Shown: positions 1 to 9,425, counted from the stretch's first letter. The stretch is 64,000 nucleotides of DNA from Dokdonella_A ginsengisoli (GCF_042652785.1 NZ_JBHSHD010000005.1:186001-250000); one strand, 5' to 3'. Numbers and translations: made by a program. The notes: generated by a model from the letters alone, not told the origin.

Positions 1-1218
1 CGAGTTCGAGCCGATGAAGGCGCCGTCCTCGATCGTCGTGACGTGCTTGTTCGCGCCGTCGTAGTTGCAGGTGATCGTGCCGGCGCCGATGTTGGCGCCG
101 GCGCCGACCTCGGCGTCGCCGAGGTAGGAAAGGTGGTTGGCCTTGGCGTTCTCGCCGAGCCGCGCCTGCTTGGTCTCGACGAAGTTGCCCACGCGCGCGC
201 CGGCGCCCAGCTCGGTGCCCGGGCGCAGCCGCGCGAACGGCCCGATGTCGCAGGGACCGTGGGTGACCACGCCGTCGAGGTTGCAGTGCGAGTGCACCAC
301 GGTGCCGGCGGCCAGGGTCGAGTTGCGCACGCGGCAGAACGGCCCGATGCGCACCTCGTCGCCGAGTTCGACCAAGCCTTCGAGGATCACGTCGACGTCG
401 ATCTCGACGTCGCGGCCGACGCGCACGTCGCCGCGTACGTCGAAGCGCACCGGATCGGCGAAGCGTACGCCGGCGGCCGCCAGGTGCGTGGCGCGCAGGC
501 GCTGGTAGGTGCGTTCCAGCGCGGCCAGCTGCCACGGATCATTGGCGCCGAACACCTCCTGCGCGTTGATGCACAGGCTCGCCTCGGCCGGCTCGCCTTC
601 CTCGTTGGCCTGCGCGAACACGTCGGTCAGGTAGTACTCGCGCTGCGCGTTGTCGTCGGACAGGTTGTCGATCCACACGCGCAGGCGGCGCGCGTCGGCG
701 GCGAGGATGCCGCTGTTGACCCAAGTGATCGCGCGCTGCTCGGGCGTGGCGTCCTTCTCCTCGACGATCGCGCGCACGCGCCCCAGCCCGTCGCGCACGA
801 CGCGGCCGTAGCCGTACGGGCTCTCCAGCTGGGTGACCAGCGCGGCCAGCGTCGATTCGAGCGCGAGCAGCTTGCGCAGGGTGTCGACGCGGATCAGCGG
901 CACGTCGCCGTAGAGGATCAGCACGCGCGCCTGCTCGGGCACGCCGGGCATGGCCAGCTTCACCGCGTGGCCGGTGCCGCGCTGCTCGGGCTGGTGCACC
1001 CAGTCCAGGTCACCCAGGTCGGTCAGCGCCGCGCGCACCTGTTCGCCGAGATGGCCGTAGACCAGGTGGATGCGTGCCGGCTGCAGGGCGCGTGCGGCGT
1101 CCAGCACGTGCGCCAGCATCGGCCGTCCGGCCAGCGGCATCAGGACCTTCGGCTTGGCCGACTTCATGCGCTTGCCCTCGCCGGCGGCGAGGACGATGAC
1201 GTGCAACGGACTGCTCAC
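1..1218 (-). CDS. glmU: Bifunctional UDP-GlcNAc pyrophosphorylase / glucosamine-1-phosphate acetyltransferase, C-terminus cut by window edge
   Basis: GlmU acetylates glucosamine-1-phosphate and couples it to UTP, giving UDP-GlcNAc for peptidoglycan and LPS in the cytoplasm. The gene starts at a GTG at 1218 behind AGGGAA and runs off the left edge after 406 codons; the family is usually about 455 residues, so roughly 50 C-terminal residues are missing. Visible are the nucleotidyltransferase loop LAAGEGKRMKSAKPK (residues 10-24), LYGDVPLIR, and, near the edge, GAGTITCNYDG of the left-handed beta-helix acetyltransferase domain. In many gammaproteobacteria glmU directly follows atpC; here an 8-kb block separates them. 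Identification is secure from the motifs. Confidence 0.95.
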   Translation of the reverse strand, partial: MSSPLHVIVLAAGEGKRMKSAKPKVLMPLAGRPMLAHVLDAARALQPARIHLVYGHLGEQVRAALTDLGDLDWVHQPEQRGTGHAVKLAMPGVPEQARVLILYGDVPLIRVDTLRKLLALESTLAALVTQLESPYGYGRVVRDGLGRVRAIVEEKDATPEQRAITWVNSGILAADARRLRVWIDNLSDDNAQREYYLTDVFAQANEEGEPAEASLCINAQEVFGANDPWQLAALERTYQRLRATHLAAAGVRFADPVRFDVRGDVRVGRDVEIDVDVILEGLVELGDEVRIGPFCRVRNSTLAAGTVVHSHCNLDGVVTHGPCDIGPFARLRPGTELGAGARVGNFVETKQARLGENAKANHLSYLGDAEVGAGANIGAGTITCNYDGANKHVTTIEDGAFIGSNS

Positions 1219-1385
1219 GGGAATTCCCTGTCGAGACGCGGACCTCAATTCTAGACGCAGCACGATCGCCTCCGCGCGCCGCCGCTCCGCCGGCCGGCGA
1301 CGCCCGTCGGGAACGGCCGCCTGCCAGCCCGCGGCGATCCCTTGCTAAGCTGGAACGCTTTCCACGACGCGAACCCCACGGCGCG

Positions 1386-2981
1386 ATGACCCCGGCGCTC
1401 GCCTCCTCCGACTCCGATCCCGAGCGCCTGCACGGCCTCGGCGACGCGGCGCTGCTGTTCCTGCGGCAGGGCAACCGCAGCTTCGACGCCGGCGACTTCG
1501 CCGCCGCCGAACGCTGCTTCGCGCAGGCGCGGCGCGAGGCGCCCGTGCATGCCGAGCCGCTGCGCCTGCACGCGCTGGCCCTGCACCAGCTCGGCCGCGC
1601 CGCGGAGGCGGTCGCGCTGCTGCAGCAGGCCGCGCGGCAGCGGCCGGACGATGCGCTGATCCAGAACGCGCTCGGTGGCGCGCTCGGCCAGACCGGCCAG
1701 GGCGAGGCCGCGCTGGCGGCGCTGCGGCGCGCCTGCGAACTCGATCCGGGCCTGTCGCCGGCCTGGGCCAATCTCGGCAACGCGCTGGCGATGGCCGGGC
1801 GCACCGCGGAGTCGGAAGCGCCGCTGCGGCGCGCGCTGGAACTCGCACCGCAGCTGGAGTCCGCGCGCCTGCTGCTGGCCGAGGCCTTGATGATGCTCGG
1901 CCGCATCGACGAATCGGCGGCGCAGTACCGCGAGCTGCTGCAGCAGCATCCGCATTCGGGGCAGGCGTGGTGGGGCCTGGCCAACCTGAAGTCGGTGCGG
2001 CTGGACGCCGACGACGTGGGCCGCCTGCAGGCGCTCGTGCGGCGCCGCGACCTGCCCGACGCCGAGCAGCTGACCGCGCGCTTCGCCCTGGCCAAGGCGC
2101 TCGATGACACCGCACGCCACGCCGAGGCCTTCCACGCCTACGTCGACGCCAACGCGCTCGCCCGGCGCGGCTTCCGCTGGGATGCCGCCGGCTTCGCGCG
2201 CTGGATGGAGCACCTGCGGGCGACTTTCGAGCGCAGCGCGTTCGTGCCGGCGGACGTGCAGTTCGGCGCCGAGGCGATCTTCGTCGTCGGCCTGCCGCGT
2301 TCGGCCTCGACTCTGACCGAACAGATCCTCGCCGCGCATCCGCAGGTGGAAGGCGCCAGCGAGCTGGGCGATCTGGGCGCGGTCATCCGCGAGGAATCGC
2401 GGCGCCGCGCGCGCGCGTTCCCCGACTGGGTCGCCGACGCCGGCGCGGCCGACTGGCGGCGCCTGGGCGAGCGCTACCTCGAACGCACGGCGCGCTGGCG
2501 CGAACGGCGCCCGCGCTTCACCGACAAGGCGCCGGCCAACTGGATGCTGACCGCGGCGATCCGGCGCATGCTGCCGGGCGCGCGCATCGTCGACTGCCGC
2601 CGCGATCCGCTGGAAACGTGCTGGTCGTGCTTCCGCCAGATCTTCTGGAGGGAGCACGAGTACAGCTACGACCTCGGCGACCTCGCCGCGTACTGGCACG
2701 TGTACGACGCGGCGATGCGGCACTGGTCGGCGGCGCATCCGCAGCACGTGCGCGAGCAGGTCTACGAGGCGCTGCTGGCCGATCCGGAGCAGCAGACGCG
2801 CGAGCTGCTCGATTTCTGTGGCCTGCCGTTCGACGAGGCGTGCCTGCGCTTCCACGAAGCCGAGCGCAGCGTGCGCACCGCGAGCGCGGCGCAGGTGCGT
2901 CAACCGCTGAACCGCGACACCGCGCGCACCGCGCGCTACGGCGCGCTGCTCGATCCGCTGCGGCGCGCGCTGGCGCGCTGA
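1386..2981 (+). CDS. TPR-repeat sulfotransferase family protein
   Basis: A 531-residue protein with two parts. Residues about 15-200 are tetratricopeptide-like helices (for example GxALxxxGxxxEAxxxLRRALEL near 130-155). Residues 297-531 are a sulfotransferase-like domain. The 5'-phosphosulfate loop VGLPRSASTL is at 301-310 and the 3'-phosphate motif CRRDPLET at 404-411, with TDKAPANW at 379-386 between them. This fits the TPR/sulfotransferase fusion family, which would transfer sulfate from PAPS; the acceptor cannot be told from sequence. There is no signal peptide, so it is probably cytoplasmic. It diverges from glmU, with 167 bp between their starts. The ATG start lacks an obvious Shine-Dalgarno sequence. 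Confidence 0.85.
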   Translation: MTPALASSDSDPERLHGLGDAALLFLRQGNRSFDAGDFAAAERCFAQARREAPVHAEPLRLHALALHQLGRAAEAVALLQQAARQRPDDALIQNALGGALGQTGQGEAALAALRRACELDPGLSPAWANLGNALAMAGRTAESEAPLRRALELAPQLESARLLLAEALMMLGRIDESAAQYRELLQQHPHSGQAWWGLANLKSVRLDADDVGRLQALVRRRDLPDAEQLTARFALAKALDDTARHAEAFHAYVDANALARRGFRWDAAGFARWMEHLRATFERSAFVPADVQFGAEAIFVVGLPRSASTLTEQILAAHPQVEGASELGDLGAVIREESRRRARAFPDWVADAGAADWRRLGERYLERTARWRERRPRFTDKAPANWMLTAAIRRMLPGARIVDCRRDPLETCWSCFRQIFWREHEYSYDLGDLAAYWHVYDAAMRHWSAAHPQHVREQVYEALLADPEQQTRELLDFCGLPFDEACLRFHEAERSVRTASAAQVRQPLNRDTARTARYGALLDPLRRALAR

Positions 2982-3294
2982 GGCGTCGTCGACTCGCGCG
3001 GGTTCGCTGGCGGCTCGCCGCTCCCGTGCATTGCGCAAAAAGCGCCCTCACCCCGACCCTCTCCCGCGAGCGGGAGAGGGGGCGTGGAACTTCCTCGCTC
3101 ACCGCAAGGAGGGGCTCGCACATCTCGCGCCGCACGTGGAAGAAAGTCGCGCGGGGAAGGAAGAAGCGTTCACCTCTCCCGCTCGCGGGAGAGGTCGCCG
3201 CGCATCGCGCGGCGGGTGAGGGAGCCGGGTACGCGCACCCGCGCGCCCTCGTCCGCCTGCGGCGTGCGTGCGGATCAGTCGCCGCAGCGCCGCG
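2982..3294. other. Intergenic region without a gene, holding a palindromic element
   Basis: The 313 bp between two convergent genes (the TPR-sulfotransferase and asnB) show no plausible coding sequence. They contain the palindromic element listed at 3045-3222 and probably serve as the transcription end for both genes. Confidence 0.6.
3045..3222. repeat. MITE-like palindromic element with CCCTCACCC / GGGTGAGGG ends
   Basis: The ends are the inverted pair CCCTCACCC (3045-3053) and GGGTGAGGG (3214-3222). Inside are two strong hairpins built on CTCTCCCGCGAGCGGGAGAG and CTCTCCCGCTCGCGGGAGAG. Similar CTCTCCCG...CGGGAGAG elements are widespread between genes in proteobacteria. A degenerate relative (CCCGCGGACGGGAGAGG) occurs near 17567, over the 5' end of atpI. 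It carries no gene. Confidence 0.7.
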
Positions 3295-4989
3295 TCACGA
3301 CGCGGCCTTCGCCGGCGCCGCGCCGCCCTGCTCGGCCACGTGCACGCGCCGGATCGCGCGCCCGGACGGATCGGCATTGCCGGCGAATTCCTGCGACCAG
3401 CGGTAGGCGGTCGGCGTCGAGCAGGCGATGCTCGGGCCGCCGGGCACCAGGCGCGCGGCGTTCTCGCCGGGGAAGTGCTTGTCGAACAGGGTGCGGTAGA
3501 AATACGCCTCCTTGCTCGCCGGCGGATTGACCGGGAAGCGCTGCGCCGCGATCGCCATCTGCGCGTCGCTGACCTGCGCCTCGGCATGGGCCTTCAGCGA
3601 ATCGATCCAGCCGTAGCCGACGCCGTCGGAGAACTGTTCCTTCTGCCGCCACAGGATCGCATCCGGCAGCAGGCCGCGGCCGGCCTCGCGCAGGATGTGC
3701 TTCTCGATGCGGCCGTCGACCGGACGCTTGGCCGACGGCGCGGTGCGCATCGCCGCGTCGAGGAAGTCGCGGTCGAGGAACGGCACGCGTGCCTCGACGC
3801 CCCAGGCCAGGGTCGACTTGTTCGCGCGCAGGCAGTCGTAGGAATGCAGCGCGTCGAGCTTGCGCACGAGTTCTTCGTGAAACTCGCGATCGTTCGGTGC
3901 CATGTGGAAATACAGATACCCGCCGAAGATCTCGTCGGCGCCCTCGCCGGACAGCACCATCTTGATGCCCATCGCGCGGATGCGCCGCGCCAGCAGGTAC
4001 ATCGGCGTGGAGGCGCGGATGGTGGTGACGTCGTAGGTCTCGATGTGATGCACTACGTCCGACAGCGCGTCGAGGCCTTCCTGCACGGTGAAATGGAACT
4101 CGTGGTGCGCGGTGCCCAGGTGCTCGGCGACGGTGCGCGCCGCGGCGAGGTCGGGCGAGCCGGCCAGGCCGATCGAGAACGTGTGCAGGCGCGGCCACCA
4201 GGCTTCGGTGCGGTCGTCGTCCTCGATGCGGCGTGCGGCGAAGCGCGCGGTGATCGCGGCGATCAGCGAGGAATCCAGGCCGCCGGAGAGCAGCACGCCG
4301 TAGGGCACGTCGGTCATCAGGTGGCTGTGCACCGCCCGCTCGAGCGCACCACGCAGCGCGCCGGCGTCGGCCGGGCCGTGCTCGACCGCGTCGAACTCGC
4401 GCCAGTCGGGCTGGTAGTACTTCGCCGGCGCGGCCATCGTGCGCGTCTGGTAGCTGCCGGGCGGGAACTCCTCGACGCTGACGCACACCTCTTGCAGGCC
4501 CTTCAGCTCGGAGGAGACGTACAGCCGTCCATCCGCATCGCGGCCGGTGTACAGCGGAACGATACCGATCGGGTCGCGCGCGATCAGCCAGTCGCCCGCC
4601 GCGCGGTCCCACAGCGCGAAGGCGAACATGCCTTTCAGCTCGTTGAGGAATTCCGGACCTTGTGCGCGGTACAGCGGCAGGATGACCTCGCAGTCCGAAT
4701 CGGTGCGGAACGGATAGCCGCTGGCCAGGCGCGCGCGCAGCTCGCGGTGGTTGTAGATCTCGCCGTTGACCGCGAGCACCTGGTCGCCGTCGCTGGACAG
4801 CAGCGGCTGCGCGCCGTTGTTGACGTCGACGATGGCCAGGCGTTCGTGCGCGAGCACCGCGCGGTCGTCGGCGTGGACGCCGCTCCAGTCCGGGCCGCGA
4901 TGGCGCAGCAGCCGCGCCTGGCGCAGCGCGACGGGGCGCAGGGCCTGCGCGCCGCCGGCGGGGTCGAAGATGCAGAAGAAGCCGCACAT
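3295..4989 (-). CDS. asnB: Asparagine synthetase B (glutamine-hydrolysing)
   Basis: Makes asparagine from aspartate, ATP and glutamine in the cytoplasm. The start is the ATG at 4989, because class II glutamine amidotransferases need Cys2 as the N-terminal nucleophile (MCGFFC); an in-frame TTG two codons upstream would bury that residue. Shine-Dalgarno GAGAGGGA precedes it. The protein is 564 residues, close to the usual 554. Visible are the glutaminase motifs HRGPDWSG (30-37) and NGEIYN (75-80), and the ATP-pyrophosphatase loop SGGLDSS (235-241). Later come GEGADEIFGGY and VPFLDRDF. It is convergent with the sulfotransferase. Nothing looks broken. Confidence 0.96.
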   Translation of the reverse strand: MCGFFCIFDPAGGAQALRPVALRQARLLRHRGPDWSGVHADDRAVLAHERLAIVDVNNGAQPLLSSDGDQVLAVNGEIYNHRELRARLASGYPFRTDSDCEVILPLYRAQGPEFLNELKGMFAFALWDRAAGDWLIARDPIGIVPLYTGRDADGRLYVSSELKGLQEVCVSVEEFPPGSYQTRTMAAPAKYYQPDWREFDAVEHGPADAGALRGALERAVHSHLMTDVPYGVLLSGGLDSSLIAAITARFAARRIEDDDRTEAWWPRLHTFSIGLAGSPDLAAARTVAEHLGTAHHEFHFTVQEGLDALSDVVHHIETYDVTTIRASTPMYLLARRIRAMGIKMVLSGEGADEIFGGYLYFHMAPNDREFHEELVRKLDALHSYDCLRANKSTLAWGVEARVPFLDRDFLDAAMRTAPSAKRPVDGRIEKHILREAGRGLLPDAILWRQKEQFSDGVGYGWIDSLKAHAEAQVSDAQMAIAAQRFPVNPPASKEAYFYRTLFDKHFPGENAARLVPGGPSIACSTPTAYRWSQEFAGNADPSGRAIRRVHVAEQGGAAPAKAAS

Positions 4990-5196
4990 GGGCAATTTCC
5001 CTCTCGGTCGAACCGCAAGCTCACTATGCGTCGGCGGGTACTGTCAAATGAGGCGTGTCCATATGCCGGCTGTCCGCGGCGGTTCGGGCGATGCCGTTTT
5101 TCGTTCAGGAACGCGAACTTGCTGGGGTTATCCCTAGCAGCGGACGGTTGCGTGTCGGCCTACAGTGGCGCGCGTACCCGTCAATGGAAGCCCGAC

Positions 5197-6822
5197 ATGG
5201 ACATCAAATCCGCTACCGGTGTAGTCGATCGCGATTTCACGACCTTCGACACGGCCCGGCAGGGCGACAGCGCCAAGGCCGACGGCAAGATCAGCCGCGA
5301 GGACCTGGAAACGGTCTCGCGCAACGAGAACGGCAAGTTCTCGGCGGAGCAGCAGGACGCGGCGCGCTTCCTGCTCGACAGCGAAGCCAGCCGGGCGTTC
5401 CTGGACGTCAGCGCGGACAAGGGGTTCCTGATCTTCGGCGGCAAGGTCGACGGCACCATCAGCCGCGAGGACGTGACGGCGGCGCAGAAGACGCTGGAGT
5501 CGGGTTCGTACTACGACGAACTGCTCGACACGGCGGCCGGGCGCGGCGGCCAGGACGGCAACATCAGCAACGACGACATCGTCGCGGCGCTGGCCGATCC
5601 GGGCGTGCCGCAGGAGCTGAAGGACACGCTGAACCTGCTGCTGGCGGCGCCGGACGGCAGCAAGGACCTGCACCAGACGCTGCAAGGCTTCACCGAGCAG
5701 GAAGTGGGCGCGGTCAGCGAGCTGTCGAAGCTGCCGCAGTTCCAGGCGCTGTCGGGCAGCGACAAGCGGCTGGTGGCCGAGGCGGTGCGCGACAGCGGCG
5801 GCGATCTGGCGACCAACACGAAGCTGCGCGAACTGCTCGACGGCGATCGCTTCAAGGGCATGAGCGCCGAGCAGCGCACGGCGGCGCTGACGGAGATTGC
5901 GCTGGTGGAGACGCCGGAGTTCAAGGCGCTGCCGGCCTCGGACCAGGCGCTGATCCGCGACGCGGTGACGAACCGCAAGCCCGACGACGTGAAGGTCGCC
6001 GAGAACGTCAAGAAGCTGATCGAGGATCCGAAGTTCGCCGCGCTGTCGGCGGACGAGAAGACCGCGGTGCTGAGCCAGGTGAAGAACTACCCCGACTCGC
6101 GCTCGGTGGCCAACATCGAGCGCCTGATCCAGAAGGACTGGTTCGGCGACTTCGACCTGGCCGACAAGCAGCGCACGCTGAAGTCGATCGCGTTCATGTC
6201 GCAGAACGACGCCGGCGATCCGGAGGTCAACAAGAACACGCTCAACCGCGTGCTCGACCCGAGCTCGAAGTACGTGTTCGCCTGGGATGCGAGCTTCGAC
6301 GGCGACCTCAACAGCGGCGGCGGCCTGTACGGCACCGCCGACGGCACCAATATCACGTTCAACTCGAACATGGTCAACGCCGGCAACGATCCGCTGACCG
6401 AGACCTACAACTCGCGCCACGTCGTGCTGCACACGATCGCGCACGAGGTCAACCACAACGTCAACGGCGACAAGGTGGAGAACACCTACAACTACCTCGA
6501 GCAGGAATACCGCGCCTTCTACACCGGCTTCAAGGCCGAGTTCGGCCACCCGCCGACCAACGAGGACGCGATGGGCCGCTGGCGCAACCAGATCAACGGC
6601 GCCTACAGCGCGAGAAGCCAGGCCGCGATCGACTCCAGCCCGACCGAGGCACGCAAGTTCGCCGAGGAGCTGTCGCTGATCACCGGCAAGCCGGTCCCGG
6701 CCGGCGCGAGCCACGACGAGCTGAAGCAGTTCATCCAGGATCAGCTCGACCTGCCGGTGTCGGACTACGCCGATCCCACCGGTCCGGCGCCGGTGCCTCC
6801 GGGCAATCTCACCAACGAATGA
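5197..6822 (+). CDS. Putative zinc metallopeptidase with EF-hand-like loops and helical repeats
   Basis: A 541-residue protein not assigned to a named family. The ATG at 5197 is chosen because protein-like composition begins there; upstream the frame is open but low-complexity. Residues 25-36, 81-92 and 116-127 are three degenerate EF-hand-like loops (pattern xKxDGxISxxD). Residues about 175-335 hold about five copies of a short helical unit, PxFxALSxxDKxxVxxxV (starting near 180, 217, 240, 278 and 315). HEVNH at 416-420 is a zinc-peptidase-type HExxH, followed by acidic candidates for a third ligand (ENTYNYLEQEYRA, 428-440). There is no signal peptide or membrane segment. Its stop overlaps the start of the next gene by 4 bp, so the two are probably coupled. 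The peptidase role is inferred from HExxH alone. Confidence 0.65.
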   Translation: MDIKSATGVVDRDFTTFDTARQGDSAKADGKISREDLETVSRNENGKFSAEQQDAARFLLDSEASRAFLDVSADKGFLIFGGKVDGTISREDVTAAQKTLESGSYYDELLDTAAGRGGQDGNISNDDIVAALADPGVPQELKDTLNLLLAAPDGSKDLHQTLQGFTEQEVGAVSELSKLPQFQALSGSDKRLVAEAVRDSGGDLATNTKLRELLDGDRFKGMSAEQRTAALTEIALVETPEFKALPASDQALIRDAVTNRKPDDVKVAENVKKLIEDPKFAALSADEKTAVLSQVKNYPDSRSVANIERLIQKDWFGDFDLADKQRTLKSIAFMSQNDAGDPEVNKNTLNRVLDPSSKYVFAWDASFDGDLNSGGGLYGTADGTNITFNSNMVNAGNDPLTETYNSRHVVLHTIAHEVNHNVNGDKVENTYNYLEQEYRAFYTGFKAEFGHPPTNEDAMGRWRNQINGAYSARSQAAIDSSPTEARKFAEELSLITGKPVPAGASHDELKQFIQDQLDLPVSDYADPTGPAPVPPGNLTNE

Positions 6823-7442
6823 GACATTCGGCCGCCAGGCTGGTTGCGGCGCTGATGGTGGCGGTTCTTTGTGCCGGCTCCTATGCTCGGGCCGAAAAAG
6901 GAGCGCACATGGATTCGAAAGACGCGAACGACACGCTCGCCGCCGCCGCCGCCGGTGCGGCGGGCTGGCAGGCGCAGGACGTGGAGATACTCGGCAAGCC
7001 CGCACTCGACCGCGGCGGCTGCCGGTTCTACAACGCCGTGCACCGGCGGCGCATGGACGGTCCCACCGTCGAGCTGGCGCAGCTGCCCGATGGCCGCGTC
7101 GTCGCCGGCATCCCGGGGCGCGGCGACGTGGCCGCAGCGGCGGACATCTTGCGGTTGTGCGGAACGGGCGCGCCGGCGGACTGGTGGGCCGAGATCGTCG
7201 TGCGATTCAGCGGCAAGGCCACCGGCAAGGTGGTGAAATCGCGCAAGGAAGCCCACGACGTCGGCGAGATCGAAAAACGCGGCGCGCAGTTCCACGAGCC
7301 CGAGCTGGAGCAGGCAGGCGACTCGACGCAGCTGCGCTTCTTCTCGGTGCGCTACGAGCCGGACCAGCCCTTCCGCGTGTCGGCCAGCCTGTCGGCACAG
7401 GGAAGCCTGACGGTCGCCAGCGAACCGCTCGGCGCGCAGTAG
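6819..7442 (+). CDS. Small exported protein of unknown function, coupled to the metallopeptidase
   Basis: A 207-residue protein starting at an ATG that overlaps the preceding stop (ATGA), so its translation probably depends on the metallopeptidase gene. A clear Sec signal covers residues 1-25 (MRHSAARL, hydrophobic core, cleavage near YARA|EK). The mature part has no motif I recognise; it contains two Cys (GGCRFYN and LRLCGTG) and several beta-type stretches such as LRFFSVRYEP. An inhibitor, chaperone or substrate of the upstream peptidase would fit the coupling, but that is a guess. Downstream, the convergent beta-helix gene ends 33 bp away. Confidence 0.7.
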   Translation: MRHSAARLVAALMVAVLCAGSYARAEKGAHMDSKDANDTLAAAAAGAAGWQAQDVEILGKPALDRGGCRFYNAVHRRRMDGPTVELAQLPDGRVVAGIPGRGDVAAAADILRLCGTGAPADWWAEIVVRFSGKATGKVVKSRKEAHDVGEIEKRGAQFHEPELEQAGDSTQLRFFSVRYEPDQPFRVSASLSAQGSLTVASEPLGAQ

Positions 7443-7475
7443 CGACCGCCGACGCCTATCCGGCGCGGGGCGGGC

Positions 7476-9425
7476 TCAGTCGAAGCCGTCGCTGAAGACC
7501 GGATCGTTGCGCTCGACCGCGCCGATGTCGGGCGCGGCGCCGCCGTAGCCGTCGTTGATGCCGGGCAGGGCGAGGCCGCGGTCGATCAGTGCGCTGGATT
7601 GCATCGGCGTGAAGTCGCCGTCCGCCGGAGCGGCCAGCGCCGGCGCCGCTTCGATGCCGTGCAGTTCCTGGGCGGTGCCGGCCTGCAGTGCGGCGAGGTT
7701 CGCGTAGCGCGTGCCCTGCCACCAGACCAGGGTCTGGCCACCGGCGTCGAGCGCGTCGTAGTCGAGGTCGAGCGCGATCGGATTGTCCTTGACGAAGGCG
7801 CGATCGGTGCCGGCGTAGATGTTGTTGCGGCTGACCATGCCGCTGCTGTATCCGGGCGACATCAGCCAGATCGCGTCGGTGGCCGGCGCCGTGGTTAGGA
7901 AGGTGTTGTGGTAGACGAAGGTCGGCCCGACCGGCGTCGAATAGCCGCTGTTGATCTTGATGCCGCTGGCGGACTGGCCGTCGACGAGGGCCGAGCGCGT
8001 ATTGCCGATGTCGTAGGCGACGTTGCGCACGATCCACACCGGTCCGGTGCCGGCCGGTGCGATCGCGAACGCCATCAGCGAATCGCGGATGCGGTTGCCC
8101 CACAGGCGCACGTTGGCGCAGTAGCCCTCGGTTTCGGTGGCGTCGTCGGCGTGGTCGGCGAAGGTGTTCTCGTAGATGTCGGTCTCGTTGCTGAAGCCGT
8201 TCGGCGGCGGCGCGCTGCCGCACGAGCCGATGCCGTTGAAGGTGCCGTGGAAGGTGTTGCGGCGGATCACGTTGCCGCGGCCGACATCGTCGGTGAACGC
8301 CACCGCGTTGTTCTCCGCGCTGCCGCCCTTGGTCAGGCCCCACGGCCAGTTCGCGATCGAGGTGTCGGCGATCTCGTTGTGTTCGACCAGGTTGCGCTCG
8401 CCGCCCTTGATCCACACGCCGGCGGAGCCGATGTCGTGGATGCGGTTGCCGGCGACGCTGCAGTCGCTGCTGTAGCGCAGGTAGACGCCCTTGCCGTAGG
8501 TATCCGCGCCGTAGTGGCGGATCTCCAGGTTCTCCACGCGCACGTGATTCAGGCCGGCGAGGTTGAAGCCCTCGTTGAGCCGCGCGACGTGGATCTGCCG
8601 CTGCGCCGGGCGCGAGCCGTCGGCGAACTTCAGCCACAGCGTGGTGCCGTCGAAGAAGAAACCGCCGGGTGCGCCGGCCGCCAGCGTGCGCAGTTCGGCC
8701 AGGCTCGCGTAGCGGAACAGGCGCCCCTGGTCGCTGACCACGTGCGCGGTGGCGAAGCCGGTCGCGCGCGACCAGACGCCGCTGCCGGCGTCGTTCCAGG
8801 CGGCGCCGGCGGCGATCGCCGCGTCGGCGCCGTCGAGCACCGCACCGGCGGCGCCGCGGAACACGATCGGCTGCGCCGCCGTGCCGGAAACCGGCACGCG
8901 CACGCTTTCGCGGTAGACGCCGGCGGCGATCGAGACGAGGTCGCCCGCGCGCGCGAGATCGGCGGCGCGCTGGACCGTCTTCACCGCCCGCGCCGGAGCG
9001 GTGCCGTCGTTCGCGTCGGAGCCGTTCGGCGCCACGTACAGCGTGCGCAGCGGCGCGAACGCGCCGGCTTCCGCGCGCGTGGCGAAGGTGCCCGTGCGCG
9101 TCGGCGTCGCGCCGGTGCCGTCGGGATCGGCGAGGGTGACGCGCACCTCGTAGGTGCGTCCCGGCGCCAGCTGGAACAGGCTGCCGACGAAGTGCGTCGC
9201 GTCGACGCGCGCCAGCGGATGGCCGGCGCGGAACGAGGATTCGCCCTGCATCCGCCATTCCAGGCGCGCGCTGGCGTTGCGGTTCGCATCGCCGCTGACG
9301 CTGGCGACCACGCCGCCGGCCTGCAGCGTGCCGTAGGCGTCGAGCGGGCCGAAGCCGATCGCGTTCTGGGCGAGGAGCGGAGGGCAGGCCGCGCAGAGGA
9401 GCGCGGCGAGGAAACGTCGGAACAT
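7476..9425 (-). CDS. Secreted right-handed beta-helix repeat protein with C-terminal FxDGF tail
   Basis: A 649-residue exported protein if started at the ATG at 9425, which gives a compact signal peptide (MFRRFLAALLCAACPPLLAQ); an in-frame start 13 codons upstream would add a charged extension. Residues about 25-115 resemble a fibronectin-like strand domain. From about 125 comes the DUF1565-type entry LYVAPNGSDANDGT, then many parallel beta-helix coils (NRIHDIGSAGVWIKGG, NLVEHNEIADT, NNIYAG). Such proteins are often polysaccharide lyases or carbohydrate binders; the substrate is unknown. The C-terminus ends DPVFSDGFD, very like the end of the esterase at 50822-52372. It lies just downstream of the atp operon terminator on the same strand. 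Confidence 0.8.
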   Translation of the reverse strand: MFRRFLAALLCAACPPLLAQNAIGFGPLDAYGTLQAGGVVASVSGDANRNASARLEWRMQGESSFRAGHPLARVDATHFVGSLFQLAPGRTYEVRVTLADPDGTGATPTRTGTFATRAEAGAFAPLRTLYVAPNGSDANDGTAPARAVKTVQRAADLARAGDLVSIAAGVYRESVRVPVSGTAAQPIVFRGAAGAVLDGADAAIAAGAAWNDAGSGVWSRATGFATAHVVSDQGRLFRYASLAELRTLAAGAPGGFFFDGTTLWLKFADGSRPAQRQIHVARLNEGFNLAGLNHVRVENLEIRHYGADTYGKGVYLRYSSDCSVAGNRIHDIGSAGVWIKGGERNLVEHNEIADTSIANWPWGLTKGGSAENNAVAFTDDVGRGNVIRRNTFHGTFNGIGSCGSAPPPNGFSNETDIYENTFADHADDATETEGYCANVRLWGNRIRDSLMAFAIAPAGTGPVWIVRNVAYDIGNTRSALVDGQSASGIKINSGYSTPVGPTFVYHNTFLTTAPATDAIWLMSPGYSSGMVSRNNIYAGTDRAFVKDNPIALDLDYDALDAGGQTLVWWQGTRYANLAALQAGTAQELHGIEAAPALAAPADGDFTPMQSSALIDRGLALPGINDGYGGAAPDIGAVERNDPVFSDGFD

